DNA of 64,000 nucleotides from positions 372,001 to 436,000 of the forward strand of contig JADJTE010000005.1 in assembly GCA_016711295.1 (NCBI GenBank), in the 5' to 3' direction. The translations under genes were made by a program, and so were the position numbers. Source of the DNA: Sphingobacteriales bacterium (lineage in GTDB: Bacteria; Bacteroidota; Bacteroidia; Chitinophagales; UBA2359). The notes beneath the pieces were generated by a model, which was not told the origin of the DNA, ran no database searches, and saw only the letters and a list, made by a program, of their open reading frames with translations. Of the stretch, positions 52,657 through 63,475 are shown piece after piece (position 1 is the stretch's first letter; each line of letters begins with the position of its first letter).

Positions 52657-52664
52657 TAACTTTG
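52657..52664 (+). promoter_or_regulatory. -7 box of the DoxX gene
   Basis: TAACTTTG, 40 bp before the ATG at 52705. No TTTG is seen at the expected -33 distance. Confidence 0.45.
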
Positions 52665-52704
52665 CTGCTATCAAACTCCACCAAAATCCCCGACAATTAT
52701 TCTG

Positions 52705-53937
52705 ATGCGATACCTTATCTATTTGTTGCGCCTTGCCGTAGGCGGATTTTTTATCTTTTCGGGCTATGTAAAAGCCGTAGACCCAATGGGTACGGGCTTC
52801 AAAATGAAAGAATATTTTGAAGTATTTACCGAGTATTTACCTGCCTTAACCCCACTTTGGGATTTGTGCGCCCAGTTTGCTTTGCCCATTTCGGTCTTGA
52901 TGATTGTGGGCGAAATGGCTTTGGGCATCACACTTATATTAGGCGTATTGCCGCGCCTTACGCTATGGGGCTATGCCCTGCTCATCGGATTTTTTACGAT
53001 ACTAACCGGCTTTTCTGCCTATACAGGTAAAGTGACCGACTGCGGCTGTTTCGGCGATTTTCTGAAACTGAAACCCATCGAAACTTTTATGAAAGACGTA
53101 GTGCTATGCGTATTGGTATTGTTGCTCTTTCTGGGACGCAAACACATCGCTACGTTTTTCAAAAATACTTGGGCTATGGCAATAGCGGGGATATTTACCG
53201 TAGCTTGCTTGGGATTTTCGCTCCGCAATGTCTATGACGAACCAATGTTCGATTTTCGCCCTTTTAAAGCAGGTGCTGATATCTGCGAAGGGAAAAAGCT
53301 CGAAGGTTTAGACCCCGGCGAAAAACAGATTTTCTATACTTTGGTCAAACAAGGTAGTAGCGAAACCAAAGAAGTAGAAAGCAAACAATATTTGGCGCAG
53401 AAGATGTACGAAGACAAATCGTGGTCAATCGACAAAGCCAAAACCCGCGAAGTAATGATACGCGAAGCCCAATTGCCCAAGATAAAGGACTTTTCGATTC
53501 GCTTACCCGATGGCACAGATATTGCCGACGCATTTTTGGCGCGTCCGGGCTATCAATTTATCGTATCGTGTTATGATTTGGATAATGCCGACCGCGAAGG
53601 TTTTAAGCGCATCGCTGCCTTTTTGCGCGACGCTGCCCAAGACAACGTAGCAGCCATAGGCGTAACCAATGCCGATTTGACCCAAATAAACCCCTTAGCC
53701 GAAGGCATATACCCATTTTATAGCCTTGACGCTACGCCTGCCAAAACAATGATTCGCGCTAATCCAGGACTCGTATTGGTCAAAGACTGCCATGTAGTAC
53801 AAAAATGGAACAGCGGACATTTACCCACTTGGCAAGACCTAAAAAGCCAATACCGCATCGAAAAACAGCCTGCTGCCGCATCCTTAGACGCACCCGTCGA
53901 AGCCACCCAAGCTGCTGATACTACTGCCATTCAGTAG
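52705..53937 (+). CDS. DoxX-like membrane protein with thioredoxin-like C-terminal part
   Basis: A 410-residue protein. The first 180 residues are four to five membrane helices with RLAVGGFFIFSGYVKAVDPM, GEMALGITLILGVLPRLTLW and a loop VTDCGCFGDFLKL, whose CGC is typical of the DoxX/MauE relatives in Bacteroidota. The remainder (about 190-400) is soluble: YQFIVSCYDLDNADREGFKR, AIGVTNADLTQINPL, and LVLVKDCHVVQKWNSGHLPT. It resembles the BT_3928-type family; a role in thiol or electron transfer is plausible but unproven. It is intact. Confidence 0.8.
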   Translation: MRYLIYLLRLAVGGFFIFSGYVKAVDPMGTGFKMKEYFEVFTEYLPALTPLWDLCAQFALPISVLMIVGEMALGITLILGVLPRLTLWGYALLIGFFTILTGFSAYTGKVTDCGCFGDFLKLKPIETFMKDVVLCVLVLLLFLGRKHIATFFKNTWAMAIAGIFTVACLGFSLRNVYDEPMFDFRPFKAGADICEGKKLEGLDPGEKQIFYTLVKQGSSETKEVESKQYLAQKMYEDKSWSIDKAKTREVMIREAQLPKIKDFSIRLPDGTDIADAFLARPGYQFIVSCYDLDNADREGFKRIAAFLRDAAQDNVAAIGVTNADLTQINPLAEGIYPFYSLDATPAKTMIRANPGLVLVKDCHVVQKWNSGHLPTWQDLKSQYRIEKQPAAASLDAPVEATQAADTTAIQ

Positions 53938-53975
53938 TACAAAGCAAACTACTGGTCTGATTTTTAAATTTCGGG

Positions 53976-54241
53976 TAACTATTTAGGTATTGCGCCCCTC
54001 TATTCTAATTCATGTTTGTAGGTCGCATTTATTCCCCACAGATATAATGTTAGATGCCATACCTACGGCATTTTAAGAATCGTACTTGCTATATGCTACT
54101 AATATAACATGCCTACGGCATTTTAAGAACTGATTAAGGTGTAATCTCTGCAACGCTCAAATTGAAGGTTAAATTTTCGATTTCTTACTTTTGCAGGAAA
54201 TCTAATGAATAGCATAGTGGCGAAGTTGCCTAAATAGTTAC
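53976..54241. mobile_element. MITE-like element, copy E (266 bp)
   Basis: Perfect 13-bp inverted ends GTAACTATTTAGG / CCTAAATAGTTAC with an exact 8-bp target duplication AATTTCGG at 53968-53975 and 54242-54249. The interior differs from the short copies. It contains ACCTACGGCATTTTAAGAA-type words twice (about 54060 and 54112), and no reading frame. Confidence 0.8.
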
Positions 54242-54354
54242 AATTTCGGTAACAAATTCTGCTAAATGCTGCTTTGTAGCAAGGGCGCAAGCGAAATGCT
54301 CCCGTTAATTTTTTACTCAAAATTAGAAACCACCGATAGAAAGACCGTTTTCTA

Positions 54355-54433
54355 AGCCCCGTAGGGGCGACATGCTAATAGAAGATAAAGACGGCGTAGC
54401 AACAAAAGCCCCGTAGGGGTGATATCCTAATGG
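54355..54433. repeat. Pair of REP-like hairpins GCCCC-GTA-GGGGC
   Basis: AAGCCCCGTAGGGGCGACATGC at about 54354-54375 and AAAGCCCCGTAGGGGTGATATC at about 54405-54426, both followed by a CTAAT word. Each forms a 5-bp GC stem with a GTA loop. Such short hairpins recur in intergenic DNA of many Bacteroidota as far as I recall. Confidence 0.6.
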
Positions 54434-54615
54434 TCTGTGTTATAAATTGTAGCAAAGGCGCAAGCAAGAGTTCAGGTTATTTTTTTTACTCAAAATTAAA
54501 AAACCAAACCACTACTTGGGGCTTTGTGTGCAAGCGACCCCGCCGCTAATGGGCAAGCATCGCTAAATACAAATTGACCAAACAGGCATAAACGGCATAG
54601 TCCTATAATAACGGA

Positions 54616-54989
54616 TTATGCCGTTTCTATTTTGAATTGCATCAATTGAGCTATGTTTCGCGCCCTTGCCTTAGCTTCTTCGGCTTTTCGCCTGCAAAAA
54701 GTGTATCGATAGTTTGTGTCCACCAATGTAGCCAAGTAGTAAAATGGCTGCCATTGAGCGGCGTTTTGCGGTTCAGTAAGATATGCACCAACATGGGATT
54801 GCCTTTGTATTGGGCTTTGCCAAACAAGACGCTATCCCAAAAATCGCAGAGCAGGGGCAGATGATGGTCCCAATCTACCTTAGCTACTTCGTCGAAAATA
54901 TAGCCTATGCTTGAATCGGCTCTTATTTGAGTATAAAATGCGGCAAGCAAACGCTCTATATCGCTGCGGTCTTGTAGGTCGGTTTTCAT
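54616..54989 (-). CDS. Group III truncated haemoglobin (frameshifted near the end)
   Basis: About 124 residues after repair. The order DIERLLAAFYTQIRADSSIG, IFDEVAKVDWDHHLPLLCDF, WDSVLFGKAQYKGNPMLVHI and LNGSHFTTWLHWWTQTIDTLF is that of group III (P-type) truncated haemoglobins; the His of MLVHI is likely the haem-binding His. The frame breaks in TTTT 54685-54688; with one more base the tail reads AEEAKARARNIAQLMQFKIE and ends at 54616, the usual length. These proteins bind oxygen, NO or sulfide; the role is uncertain. Confidence 0.85.
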
Positions 54990-55067
54990 GATAGATGGGT
55001 TGATAAAAATTAGGTTAGTGGGGCAAGGAGCGTATATTTGTGTTCGCTTGGGTGTGTGGGGCAGTAT

Positions 55068-57096
55068 TTACAAATGCCATTGGAGCGATGCCGTAAAATG
55101 GAATGGTGCTTGAACGAAATATCGGTTTTCGCCATTAAAATCGATATAGCCATTGCTATAATAGCGCGTATTGAGCAAGTTATTGAGCCTAAGCCCTGCC
55201 GTCCATTTGCGCCAAGTGCATAAACTGTTTAGCCCGATTGTCCAGAAAGCGGGCAGCGTATTATCGTTGGCAAAATCGATATAAGCCTCTGACTGATAGC
55301 GTATATCCAAACCCACCTGCCAAATTTTGCGGTGATACGACAAGGTTTGTTGGGCAACAAAAGCAGGCGTTAAAATGGGGCAAAAATTGGCATCGGTGCC
55401 GCCATTATCGGCTTTGATGCGGCTATAATTAAATGCTGCTTGATGGCTTAGGCGTAGGTGATTGCCCAATTCGAGGTGGCTTTCTATTTCTATGCCGCTT
55501 CGGAAACTGCGACTCACGTTGTTGGTTAGTGCCAAGCCATTGGGGCCAAATTGTCCGTTCAGGATAATTTCGTTGCGGAATTGCATCAAATATACATTGG
55601 CGTTGATTCGATAGCGCGTACTTTGGTAGCGCCAGCCTAATTCATGGTCTGTTACATATTCGGGCTTGGTATTGCCCAATAGTGCGTTGCCCAATGAGTC
55701 GGTAGGCAAATCGTCGTTACCTGCAAACATATCGTTGCGCGTAGGCTCTCTGCCTGTTGTACCGATGCTATAATATAAGGTCTGTTTGGGCGTTATTTGG
55801 TAGCTGATGCCTGCTTTTGGGTTCAAGAAATGCCAAGTTAGCGGTGCGATAGCAGCTGTGCCCGTATAGTCAAAACGGGCATAGCGGTATTGGGCTTCGG
55901 CGTGTATTAGCCAGCGTTTTAGGCGGTAGCCATATTGCGCGAAGGCAGTAGCTTCTTGTTTATAGCCCGTATTTTCGTATAGTTCGCCTACTGTTTGTTC
56001 GCTGCCTATATGTCGTCTGTTATATGTATAAGAATTTATGCCTATATTTAAACGGTGTCCATTTTGTTCGTAGCTTGCTTGGAGCGACGCGCCACCCATT
56101 TTTGCTCTGAATGCATATTTGTAGAGGTCGCCTGATGTGGGTATGCCGATAAAATTGTTCCAATCGAAGGTATAGCTGCCGTCGCTTGCTGCGCCGTATA
56201 GGGCAGCTCGCAGTGTGAGATTTCTATTGGCATAATAGGCATATTGCAGTTGCCCCAAGGCTTGTATGAAATCATCGGTTTCTAAGGGCGAATTTCCATT
56301 GCTGCGTGGGTCGGCATCGATTTGGCTTTGGGTTACGCCCAACCAAGCCAAGCCATTATTGACCTGATGCCCTGCCAAGGCAATGAGGCGCAAGGCGTGG
56401 TTTTTTTTTGCCCACTTAAATGCTGCAAACGCCGATTGTCCGGTATTGGCGGTATGGTGTTTATATCCGTCTGAATGTTGTTGCGACAAGCGCAGATAGA
56501 AACCTGTATTGCGCTTGGTGCCCGACTGAAATTCGCCGAAAACGCGGTAGGTATGAAACGAACCATAATCAATGCCCATATTTAGTTGTAGGCTATCGCT
56601 TTGGTTGGGCGATTCGAACTGCAAACTGCCGCCGTAGCTTGCTGCGCCGTGTTTCGACATACCTACGCCGCGTTGTATTTGTAAATTGCCTATGCTTTGC
56701 AAAAAGTCGGGGAAATTAGAAAAATAGAAACTTTGGTCTTCGGGGTCGTTGAGCGGCATACCATCTAAGCTGAAATTGATGCGCGTTTGGTCTATGCCTC
56801 GCAACCTGAAATAAGCATAGCCGTTGCTGTGCCCACCGTCGGAGTAGGCTGTCACCGAAGGCGTTTGTTGCAGGATTAGGGCGGGTTCTTGTCCCCAAGA
56901 CAATTGTTTGAGTTGCCGCCCAGCTATGTTTTGAAACGAGAAAGGCGATAGCTGGCTGGCTTTGGCAGCGGCGGCTATAGTAATGGGGGCTAAGGTGGTG
57001 GTGTCTGTGGGGAAGGTGGCAGCGGGGTAGATCAGCGGCAGCCGATACCATACTCACTACAAAACACAAGAATGAAAGTCCGAAATTTTTAGACAT
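55068..57096 (-). CDS. TonB-dependent outer-membrane receptor (frameshifted near the start)
   Basis: About 676 residues. Signal start MSKNFGLSFLCFVVSMVSAA. After a shift near 57025 it continues DTTTLAPITIAAAAKASQLS and then the plug: LILQQTPSVTAYSDGGHSNG, YFRLRGIDQTRINFSLDGMP and LNDPEDQSFYFSNFPDFLQS. The barrel follows (LRLSQQHSDGYKHHTANTGQ, FGTTGREPTRNDMFAGNDD) and ends with an aromatic residue cluster, HFTASLQWHL, as barrels do. No carboxypeptidase-like leader domain and no SusD partner. The REPTRND motif is common in siderophore/vitamin-type receptors of Bacteroidota; the ligand is unknown. Confidence 0.88.
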
Positions 57097-57250
57097 AGGA
57101 ATGGGTAATTCGCTATTAGCGATTTTTTGGTAAATGTCTGAATGGCAGCACCTTAGTTAGCTTTTATGGGGCAAAGATACATCTTTTTCGCTGTATTTTG
57201 CTGTTTTTTTCCAAGAATAGGCATTAGTATTCACTTTGCCCCAATGTGGC

Positions 57251-57581
57251 ACTACTGGTTTGATTTTTAAGTTTTATACACTTACCTTACACGAGTTTTA
57301 TGCCTACGGTATTCTCAGGCTCGTGTCTATTAGATGTTATCGATGTAATATGTTTACGTCACTTTAAAAATAAAATACATTAAGTGTTTTTTATAACTTA
57401 TTATAAATTACTGATAATAAGTGAATTATATCTTGTATAAATTTCCCCTATTTGAGGGGCTTAGGGGGAGTTCTCGAACTAATAACTCAATTATCTAACG
57501 CTATTTCCTAAGTCCTAACGCTTGGAAATGGATACACAGCAGACAAAATTAATACTCAAAATTAAAAGACCAAACCACTAC
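57251..57581. repeat. Non-coding repeat with imperfect inverted ends (second copy)
   Basis: Left end ACTACTGGTTTGATTTTTAA (57251-57270), right end TTAAAAGACCAAACCACTAC (57562-57581), about 75% inverse of each other. The element at 53950-54515 has the same ends. The interior holds the 2.7-kb repeat words (ATGCCTACGG, TCGTGTCTATTAGATG, GATGTAATATG). The rest of the gap 57097-57819 is AT-rich with no gene; a TATCTTTG box on the minus strand at 57172-57179 may serve the TonB receptor. Confidence 0.55.
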
Positions 57582-57819
57582 AAACAATGCTATATTATGC
57601 GATGCCATAAGCCTATCTTGACTGAAAAGGCAAAGCCTTATTATGGGAGTAACTTTATTATAGGTCTTGTTCTTTGTTTTTAAATAAAATAAAAAAACAA
57701 TATAAGTAAATTTTTTTCTTAATTTTTGTGCTTTTTTGCATAAAAAGCCCTATTATTGCTATTTATTTACACGGTTCTCCTAAGTAGCCCTATTGACCCT
57801 CTTTATTTGTTGAATTTTT

Positions 57820-59793
57820 ATGCCCTTTTTTTCTAATTTATTACGACAAAAACGCTTCCAATGGGCTGTTATTTTGCTATTGCCCTTGTTGTTATATGCC
57901 AATAGTTTGTCCAATGATTATAATTTAGATGATGAGTTTATCATTCGCGACCACCCCTTAGTGCACGAGGGGATATCGGGCATACCTGCTTTGTTGCGGT
58001 CGTCTTTTAATAGCGGCGATGCTTCGAAAGATTATGGCTATCGCCCAATTCCGATGATAAGCGCAGCGGTTGAGTATCAATTATTTGGAGAGAAACCTTT
58101 TGTCAGCCATAGCATCAGTTTGTTATTATATCTCGCCACCTTAGCGGCTTTGTTTGTGTTTTTGCGGTTGTTTTGGGGCGATGCTTACCCCTTATTGCCT
58201 TTTGTAGCAGTTTTGTTTTTTGCTTTGCACCCCATACATACCGAAGTAGTAGATAATGTGAAATGCCGCGACCAATTATTGGCATTTTTATTTACTGTTG
58301 CGACTTGGTATTATGCTTGTTTGGCAGCGGCACGGGCATCGTGGGGACGCATAGCGGCGGCTATTGGGTCTGGTATATTGGCTTTGTTGAGCAATCCTAC
58401 GGCGGTGGTTATGTTGGCACTTACACCCTTATGGCTCTACTTTGGAGGAAAGGTTAGTTGGAAAAAAATACTTGGGCCAATAGCGGTGTGGATAATATTA
58501 TACGTAGGGTATGAATATTTGGTCGATGTAATCAAGGGCGGGAGCAGCAAATTGGACAATGAGAAGTTTTTTTGGGAAAATACGCTTTATGTAGTAAAGA
58601 TATTGAGTTGCGCTTAGGCTTGGCTTTTGGAGCCTTGTGGCAGTACCTGCGGCTCTTGTTATTGCCTTATCCTTTGAGTTATTATTATGGGTTCAACCAA
58701 ATTCCGTTGGTATCGTTTTGGTCGCCCATGCCTATTTTGTCTGCTTTAGTTTATATAGGTATTGGCATTTTCGCGCTGCTGCAATTGCCGCGCCGTAGTT
58801 GTTTGGGCTTCATAGCGGCTTATTATTGCTTGGCGATATTGCCTTTCTCTAATTTGTTGAAACCCGGTCCTGGCATAATAGCCGAACGATGGATATATGC
58901 TTGTTCGTTGAGTATGGCATTGCTCACCGCCTATTGCTTGTTGTATTATGCCCAATATCTGCGTATTGATAACACCGCAAACCCCACACCTACCCGCCGA
59001 ACAAAGATTGCTCTAATAGCGGCTTTGTTCTTGCTAACGACATATAGCGGTATTATCATCAAGCGAAATGCAGACTGGCGCGATTTGGAAACCTTAGTAT
59101 TCAACGATTTGGAGCATTTGCCCCAATCAGTCAAAGCCAAAGCATTTGCCGCAGAACTATTGATGCCCAAATACTTAAAAGATAAAAGAGATACCCGCCT
59201 ATCCGAAAGAATAGCCCTACTACTACAAGAAACAATACGACTCGACTCGACCTATGCCGAGCCACATAACAACCTCGGATTGATATATGAAAACAGACAG
59301 GATACCGCCGCCGCTATCCGATATTACCAAAAAGCCATTGCCCTGCGCCAAAACCGCTATCCTACGGCAACAACCAATTTAGCCAATATCTATTTCAAAC
59401 AAGGGCGATATAGCGATATCATCAATATTTATCGGGCAAACCTACTCGCCGATTCGACCCAATTAGAGCCTCATATCAATTTAGCCCGTATACTGAGCCT
59501 TGTCGATAGAAATGACGAAGTTTTTGGCACTCAACCAAATTGCTTTGCGGCGTTTTCCGCAGAAACGAGCCTTTATTTACGACAATATAGCCCGATTTTA
59601 TTACGAAAGAGGCGACAAATTAACCGCTTTGCAGCAATGGGAAAACGCCTACCACATTGACACTACTGATGCCGCCGCCTCGTTCAAATTGTATAATGCT
59701 TACCAAGAAGCAGGCATGACCGACAAAGCACAATATTATCAGCGTGTGTTTGAACTAAATAACCGAAAAAATAAAAAAACAACTAAAAAATAA
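57820..59793 (+). CDS. TMTC-like membrane glycosyltransferase with TPRs (two frameshifts)
   Basis: About 657 residues. The N-terminal half has nine or ten membrane helices, with the acidic pair in NDYNLDDEFIIRDHPLVHEG and FFALHPIHTEVVDNVKCRDQ, the order seen in GT-C enzymes of the TMTC/O-mannosyltransferase type. Further on are LLLPYPLSYYYGFNQIPLVS and LKPGPGIIAERWIYA. The C-terminal part is TPR: AEPHNNLGLIYENRQDTAAA, ATTNLANIYFKQGRYSDIIN, FIYDNIARFYYERGDKLTAL. Breaks: near 58597 (one base missing) and the T5 run near 59521 (one base extra). It probably moves a sugar from a lipid carrier to exported proteins. Confidence 0.8.
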
Positions 59794-59825
59794 TTTTTTC
59801 ATCTTTTAATCCACTTTTTTATCTT

Positions 59826-60296
59826 ATGCGTAAATTTATTATCACTTTCTCCTTGATGTTGTCATTGGCTTGTTTAGCCTTGACCAACCAACCCAATGCC
59901 ATAGCAAGCCGCACTGCTATTGCTAAAAGCGGCAAAGAGTTTACAATGAAACTCGAAGAGTTCGGCGGCAAATTTGTCCAAAAAGCTGAACAAGCCATTC
60001 AAAAACAAAGCCAAGCCGCGGCAAGCAAGGACGGCAAAAAACACAAAGGCAACTTGAATTTTTTGATGAACCAAATCCAAGAAAAAATCAAACAAGAAAT
60101 TGGCGATGTCACGTTTAAGTATAACAAAGAAGCCAAAGGCTTTACCGTTATCAACAATACTCAATATGACAACGCTACAGTACGTGCCAAATTAAAAGTT
60201 TGCGTAGAACAAACGTTGCAACACCACGAACAACTCAAAAAATCGGGTGTTAAAGGCAGTGCATTGCGCAAACAATGGAACAGCGAAGTAAAATAA
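59826..60296 (+). CDS. Small secreted protein, Lys/Gln-rich, unknown function
   Basis: A 156-residue protein with a signal peptide (KFIITFSLMLSLACLALTNQ). The mature part is helical and rich in K, Q, A and E, with FVQKAEQAIQKQSQAAASKD, then a short beta region (EIGDVTFKYNKEAKGFTVIN) and a final helix with one Cys (LKVCVEQTLQHHEQLKKSG). I do not recognise it. It lies 32 bp after the TMTC-like gene and 28 bp before the next secreted protein, so an operon is likely. Confidence 0.65.
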   Translation: MRKFIITFSLMLSLACLALTNQPNAIASRTAIAKSGKEFTMKLEEFGGKFVQKAEQAIQKQSQAAASKDGKKHKGNLNFLMNQIQEKIKQEIGDVTFKYNKEAKGFTVINNTQYDNATVRAKLKVCVEQTLQHHEQLKKSGVKGSALRKQWNSEVK

Positions 60297-60324
60297 TTAC
60301 TCTAACATTTAAAATTATTTTAGT

Positions 60325-63102
60325 ATGAAAAAAGGATTATCTTTAATATTGTTAATGTTTTTTGCTTTTGCCGCTTCTCAACAACAAGCGGCTGCGCAAG
60401 GAGCTACCTGTGCTACGGCTGACGTAGCTTGTTTCCCCGGAGGTGTTGGCATAGATTTTACGGCAGCCGTGGGCAACTCTGCCGAATCGGGCAACAACTA
60501 TGGCTGCTTGGGAGGGATACCTGTCAATCCGTCATGGTTTTATGTGCAGCTTGACAATGGAGGCTCAATTGACGTACAATTAGCCGCTGCATCCGACATT
60601 GACTATGCCATTTGGGGACCTTTTGCCGATATCAGCAGTGCTACTGGCACCTGCGGTGCTTTGGGGTCACCAACTTCGTGTAGTTTTTCTACTTCGGCAG
60701 TCGAGATGGGCTCATTTAGTGGCAGTAGCGGCGATGTCTTTCTAGTCTTGGTGTCTAACTATGCAGGTTCTGCCCAAAACATCACTTTCTCACAAGTAGG
60801 CGGGACGGGCACTACTGATTGCGGCATAGTTGGCGGCTTGCCCAACGACGAATGTAGTGGTGCTATTCCCGTAGCGTGCAATACCGTCACTTCGGGCAGC
60901 AATGTAGGCGCAATCTCCGATACAGATACAGGTTGTAGCACGGCGGGGGTTGTCAACTTTGCAAGTGGCATTTGGTATTCGTTGGATAATGTATCGGGTT
61001 CTGTCACTGTTAACACTTGCAGCAATAGCGATTTTGATACCGAGTTAGTCGTTTATGAAGGCACCTGCGGAGCGTTGACCTGTATCGAAGGGCATGATTC
61101 TGACGATTGTGGTTCTCTTGACGAGACCATCACCTTTACCGCTACCGCAGGCAGCAGCTACCTAATTTATGTCACAGGACACGCAGGAGCACAAGGTAAT
61201 TTTGAATTATCAGTAGCTTGTACGCCTGTTGGCTTGCCCAACGACGAATGTAGCGGTGCTATTCCCGTAGCGTGCAATACCGTCACTTCGGGCAGCAATG
61301 TAGGCGCACTCCCCGATACAGATACAGGTTGTAGCACGTTAGGGTTTGTTGAGTTTTCGAGAGGTATTTGGTATTCGTTGGATAACGTATCGGGTTCTGT
61401 CACCGTTAGTACTTGCAACAATAGCGATTTCGACACCGAGTTAGTCGTCTATGAAGGCACGCGGAGCGTTGACCTGTATCGAAGGGCATGACTCTGACGA
61501 TTGTGGTTCTCTTGACGAGACCATCACCTTTACCGCTACCGGAAAGTAGCTACCTAATTTATGTAACAGGGGACTCGGGATCACAAGGTAATTTTGAATT
61601 ATCAGTAGTTTGTACGCCTGACTGCGCTTTTACTACTAGTGTTACCAATGTCGTTTGCCGAAACGACCGTACTGGTACAGCTACCGCAACGCCTTCGGGT
61701 GGCGTAGCACCATATACCTATACATGGAACTCCATCCCGCCACAATTTAATCAAACCGCTGTGGGCTTGGGTGCAGGCAATTATAATGTGACTGTCACCG
61801 ATGCTAACGGCTGCTCGCAGTCGTCTACTGTTACCATTACACAGCCCGCCCTGAGCGTCGAAGTAACCGCTACGGCAGGTACTATTGCTTGCGCAGGCGG
61901 CACTACATCGGCTACGGCATCGGCTATTAATGGCACCTCTCCCTATATCTATACATGGAGTGACGGGCAAACGGGTGCCGTGGCTACATTAGGTGCAGGC
62001 ACATATACCGTAGTGGCTACCGACAATTTGGGTTGTGCCGACGATTTTGACCTTAGTATCGGGCAACCTTCCGTTCTGATGTGCTCGGCTACTGCCACTG
62101 CTGCCAACTGCGCTGACAACAACGGTACAGCTACCGCCAGCGCGACAGGCGGTACGCCTGGGTATACGTATAATTGGAGCAATGGGCAAGCTACTGCTAC
62201 TGCCACAGGTTTGGCACAAGGTAGTTATACCGTTACCGTAAGCGACACCAATAATTGTACTTGCTTAGCAGTTGTCGATATTAGTGCTATCGGCGCACCG
62301 CTCATGACTGTTAGTGCCAACGAAGACGAGGGTAGCGGCGGTCCCCTGCCAATTGATTTTAATACCAACGTTATCACTGTTGAGGGCGGATCCTTGCCCT
62401 ATTCGTTTGAGTGGGACAACGATGGCTATGGTGTATGACATAGAATATTCGGCTACGGGTGCTACCATTACCATCTACTACAACGACGCTGCCGAGTGGA
62501 GCGTCACTATAACCGATAATACGGGCTGTACTAACGGTTCTTTGGTAGCAAGCAACCAAAATACAGGCACCAATAGCATATTAGATATCGCTAATTATTC
62601 TATCACGGGCGAGTCGAGCAGTTCGCTGGGTGCTATTGATATCACCGCCAGCGGTGGTGGCGCGGGTTGTACGCCCTATACCTATTTGTGGTCTAACGGT
62701 GCAACGACCCAAGACCTAACAGGCGTACCGTCGGGCTGGTATAGCGTGACAGTGACTTGTGCCAATGGCTCGCAGCATACCGTAGGCTGGTATTGGGTGC
62801 CAAAACAGCGGCGCGGGCGCAGCAAAACCGATGGCGACATAAGTGGTTTGGCAGTGATGCCCAACCCATTTGCTAACGAGGCTACTGTGACGTTTAGCCC
62901 CCAACAAAGCGGACGAAGCACGGTGTCGCTTTATAGTATGGACGGCAGATTGGTCAACGAATTGTATAGCGACTATACCGAAGCCGACCAAGTGTATTCA
63001 ATACCCTTATCGAGCAACCAATTGAGCAGCGGCATATATATGGTCGTATGGCGAGACGAATACGGCAATACTGAGTATCACCGCGTGGCATTGACTAAAT
63101 AA
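60325..63102 (+). CDS. T9SS type A cargo with duplicated PPC-like domains and SprB repeats (frameshifted)
   Basis: About 925 residues. Signal peptide (MKKGLSLILLMFFAFAASQQ, cut near AAAQG). A beta-sandwich region (about 30-165) precedes two near-identical copies of a pre-peptidase-C-like domain (LPNDECSGAIPVACNTVTSG ... TELVVYEGTCGALTCIEGHD), then SprB-type repeats (TATATPSGGVAPYTYTWNS, TASATGGTPGYTYNWSNGQA, GAIDITASGGGAGCTPYTYL). The end is a type A sorting domain (LAVMPNPFANEATVTFSPQQ, YSMDGRLVNELYS, SSGIYMVVW). Shifts lie near 61463, 61543 and 62430. It should be exported by T9SS. Confidence 0.82.
60835..61620 (+). repeat. Tandem duplication of a 396-bp unit within the T9SS gene
   Basis: Copy 1 at 60835-61230 and copy 2 at 61231-61620 are over 90% the same at DNA level by eye. 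Copy 2 lacks two bases at about 61463 (CT of ACCTGCGG) and two at about 61543 compared with copy 1, which is what breaks the frame. Confidence 0.85.
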
Positions 63103-63147
63103 ACTCCTGCGCTTCCCGCGACGAACAAAGCCTATTACTAATGGCGC

Positions 63148-63184
63148 ATAGCCCTTGCGAGTTATTCTAACTTGTGAGGGCTAT
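63148..63184 (+). terminator. Hairpin after the T9SS gene
   Basis: ATAGCCCT pairs with AGGGCTAT at the base of a 16-position imperfect stem (inner AGTT / AACT), 46 bp after the stop. No long T run follows. Confidence 0.5.
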
Positions 63185-63231
63185 TATTGGCTATCCAATG
63201 GCATACGCGCAGCCCTTAGAATACTTATTTT

Positions 63232-63364
63232 GTAACTATTTAGCCTTATAGGGACAGCCTCCCAAGAATAGCTATTTCTAATCGAATATGCAATGATTTC
63301 GGGCATTATTAGATGGGTATTGCCCAAAACCCCATACCCAAAACCCCGTACCCTAAATAGTTAC
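63232..63364. mobile_element. MITE-like element, copy F (133 bp)
   Basis: Perfect 12-bp inverted ends GTAACTATTTAG / CTAAATAGTTAC and exact 8-bp duplication CTTATTTT (63224-63231 and 63365-63372). The interior matches copies B and C apart from about 20 extra bases (around 63255-63280). Confidence 0.85.
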
Positions 63365-63475
63365 CTTATTTTACAGCAATATGACACAATAACATAAAGG
63401 TTGCAAAAATATGGCAAGATTTTTGAAACTTAACTATACATCAATCTTACCCTATAAGTACCCAACCCTTGCCTA

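Larger units (their letters stand above)
53950..54515. repeat. Composite non-coding repeat with imperfect inverted ends, holding a nested MITE
   Basis: Left end CTACTGGTCTGATTTTTAA (53950-53968) is the imperfect inverse of the right end TTAAAAAACCAAACCACTAC (54496-54515). The related element at 57251-57581 has the same two ends in the same arrangement. Inside lie MITE copy E with its AATTTCGG duplication, two TGCCTACGGCATTTTAAG-type words (one perfect) and two CCCCGTAGGGG hairpins. No frame with coding character. Confidence 0.55.
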
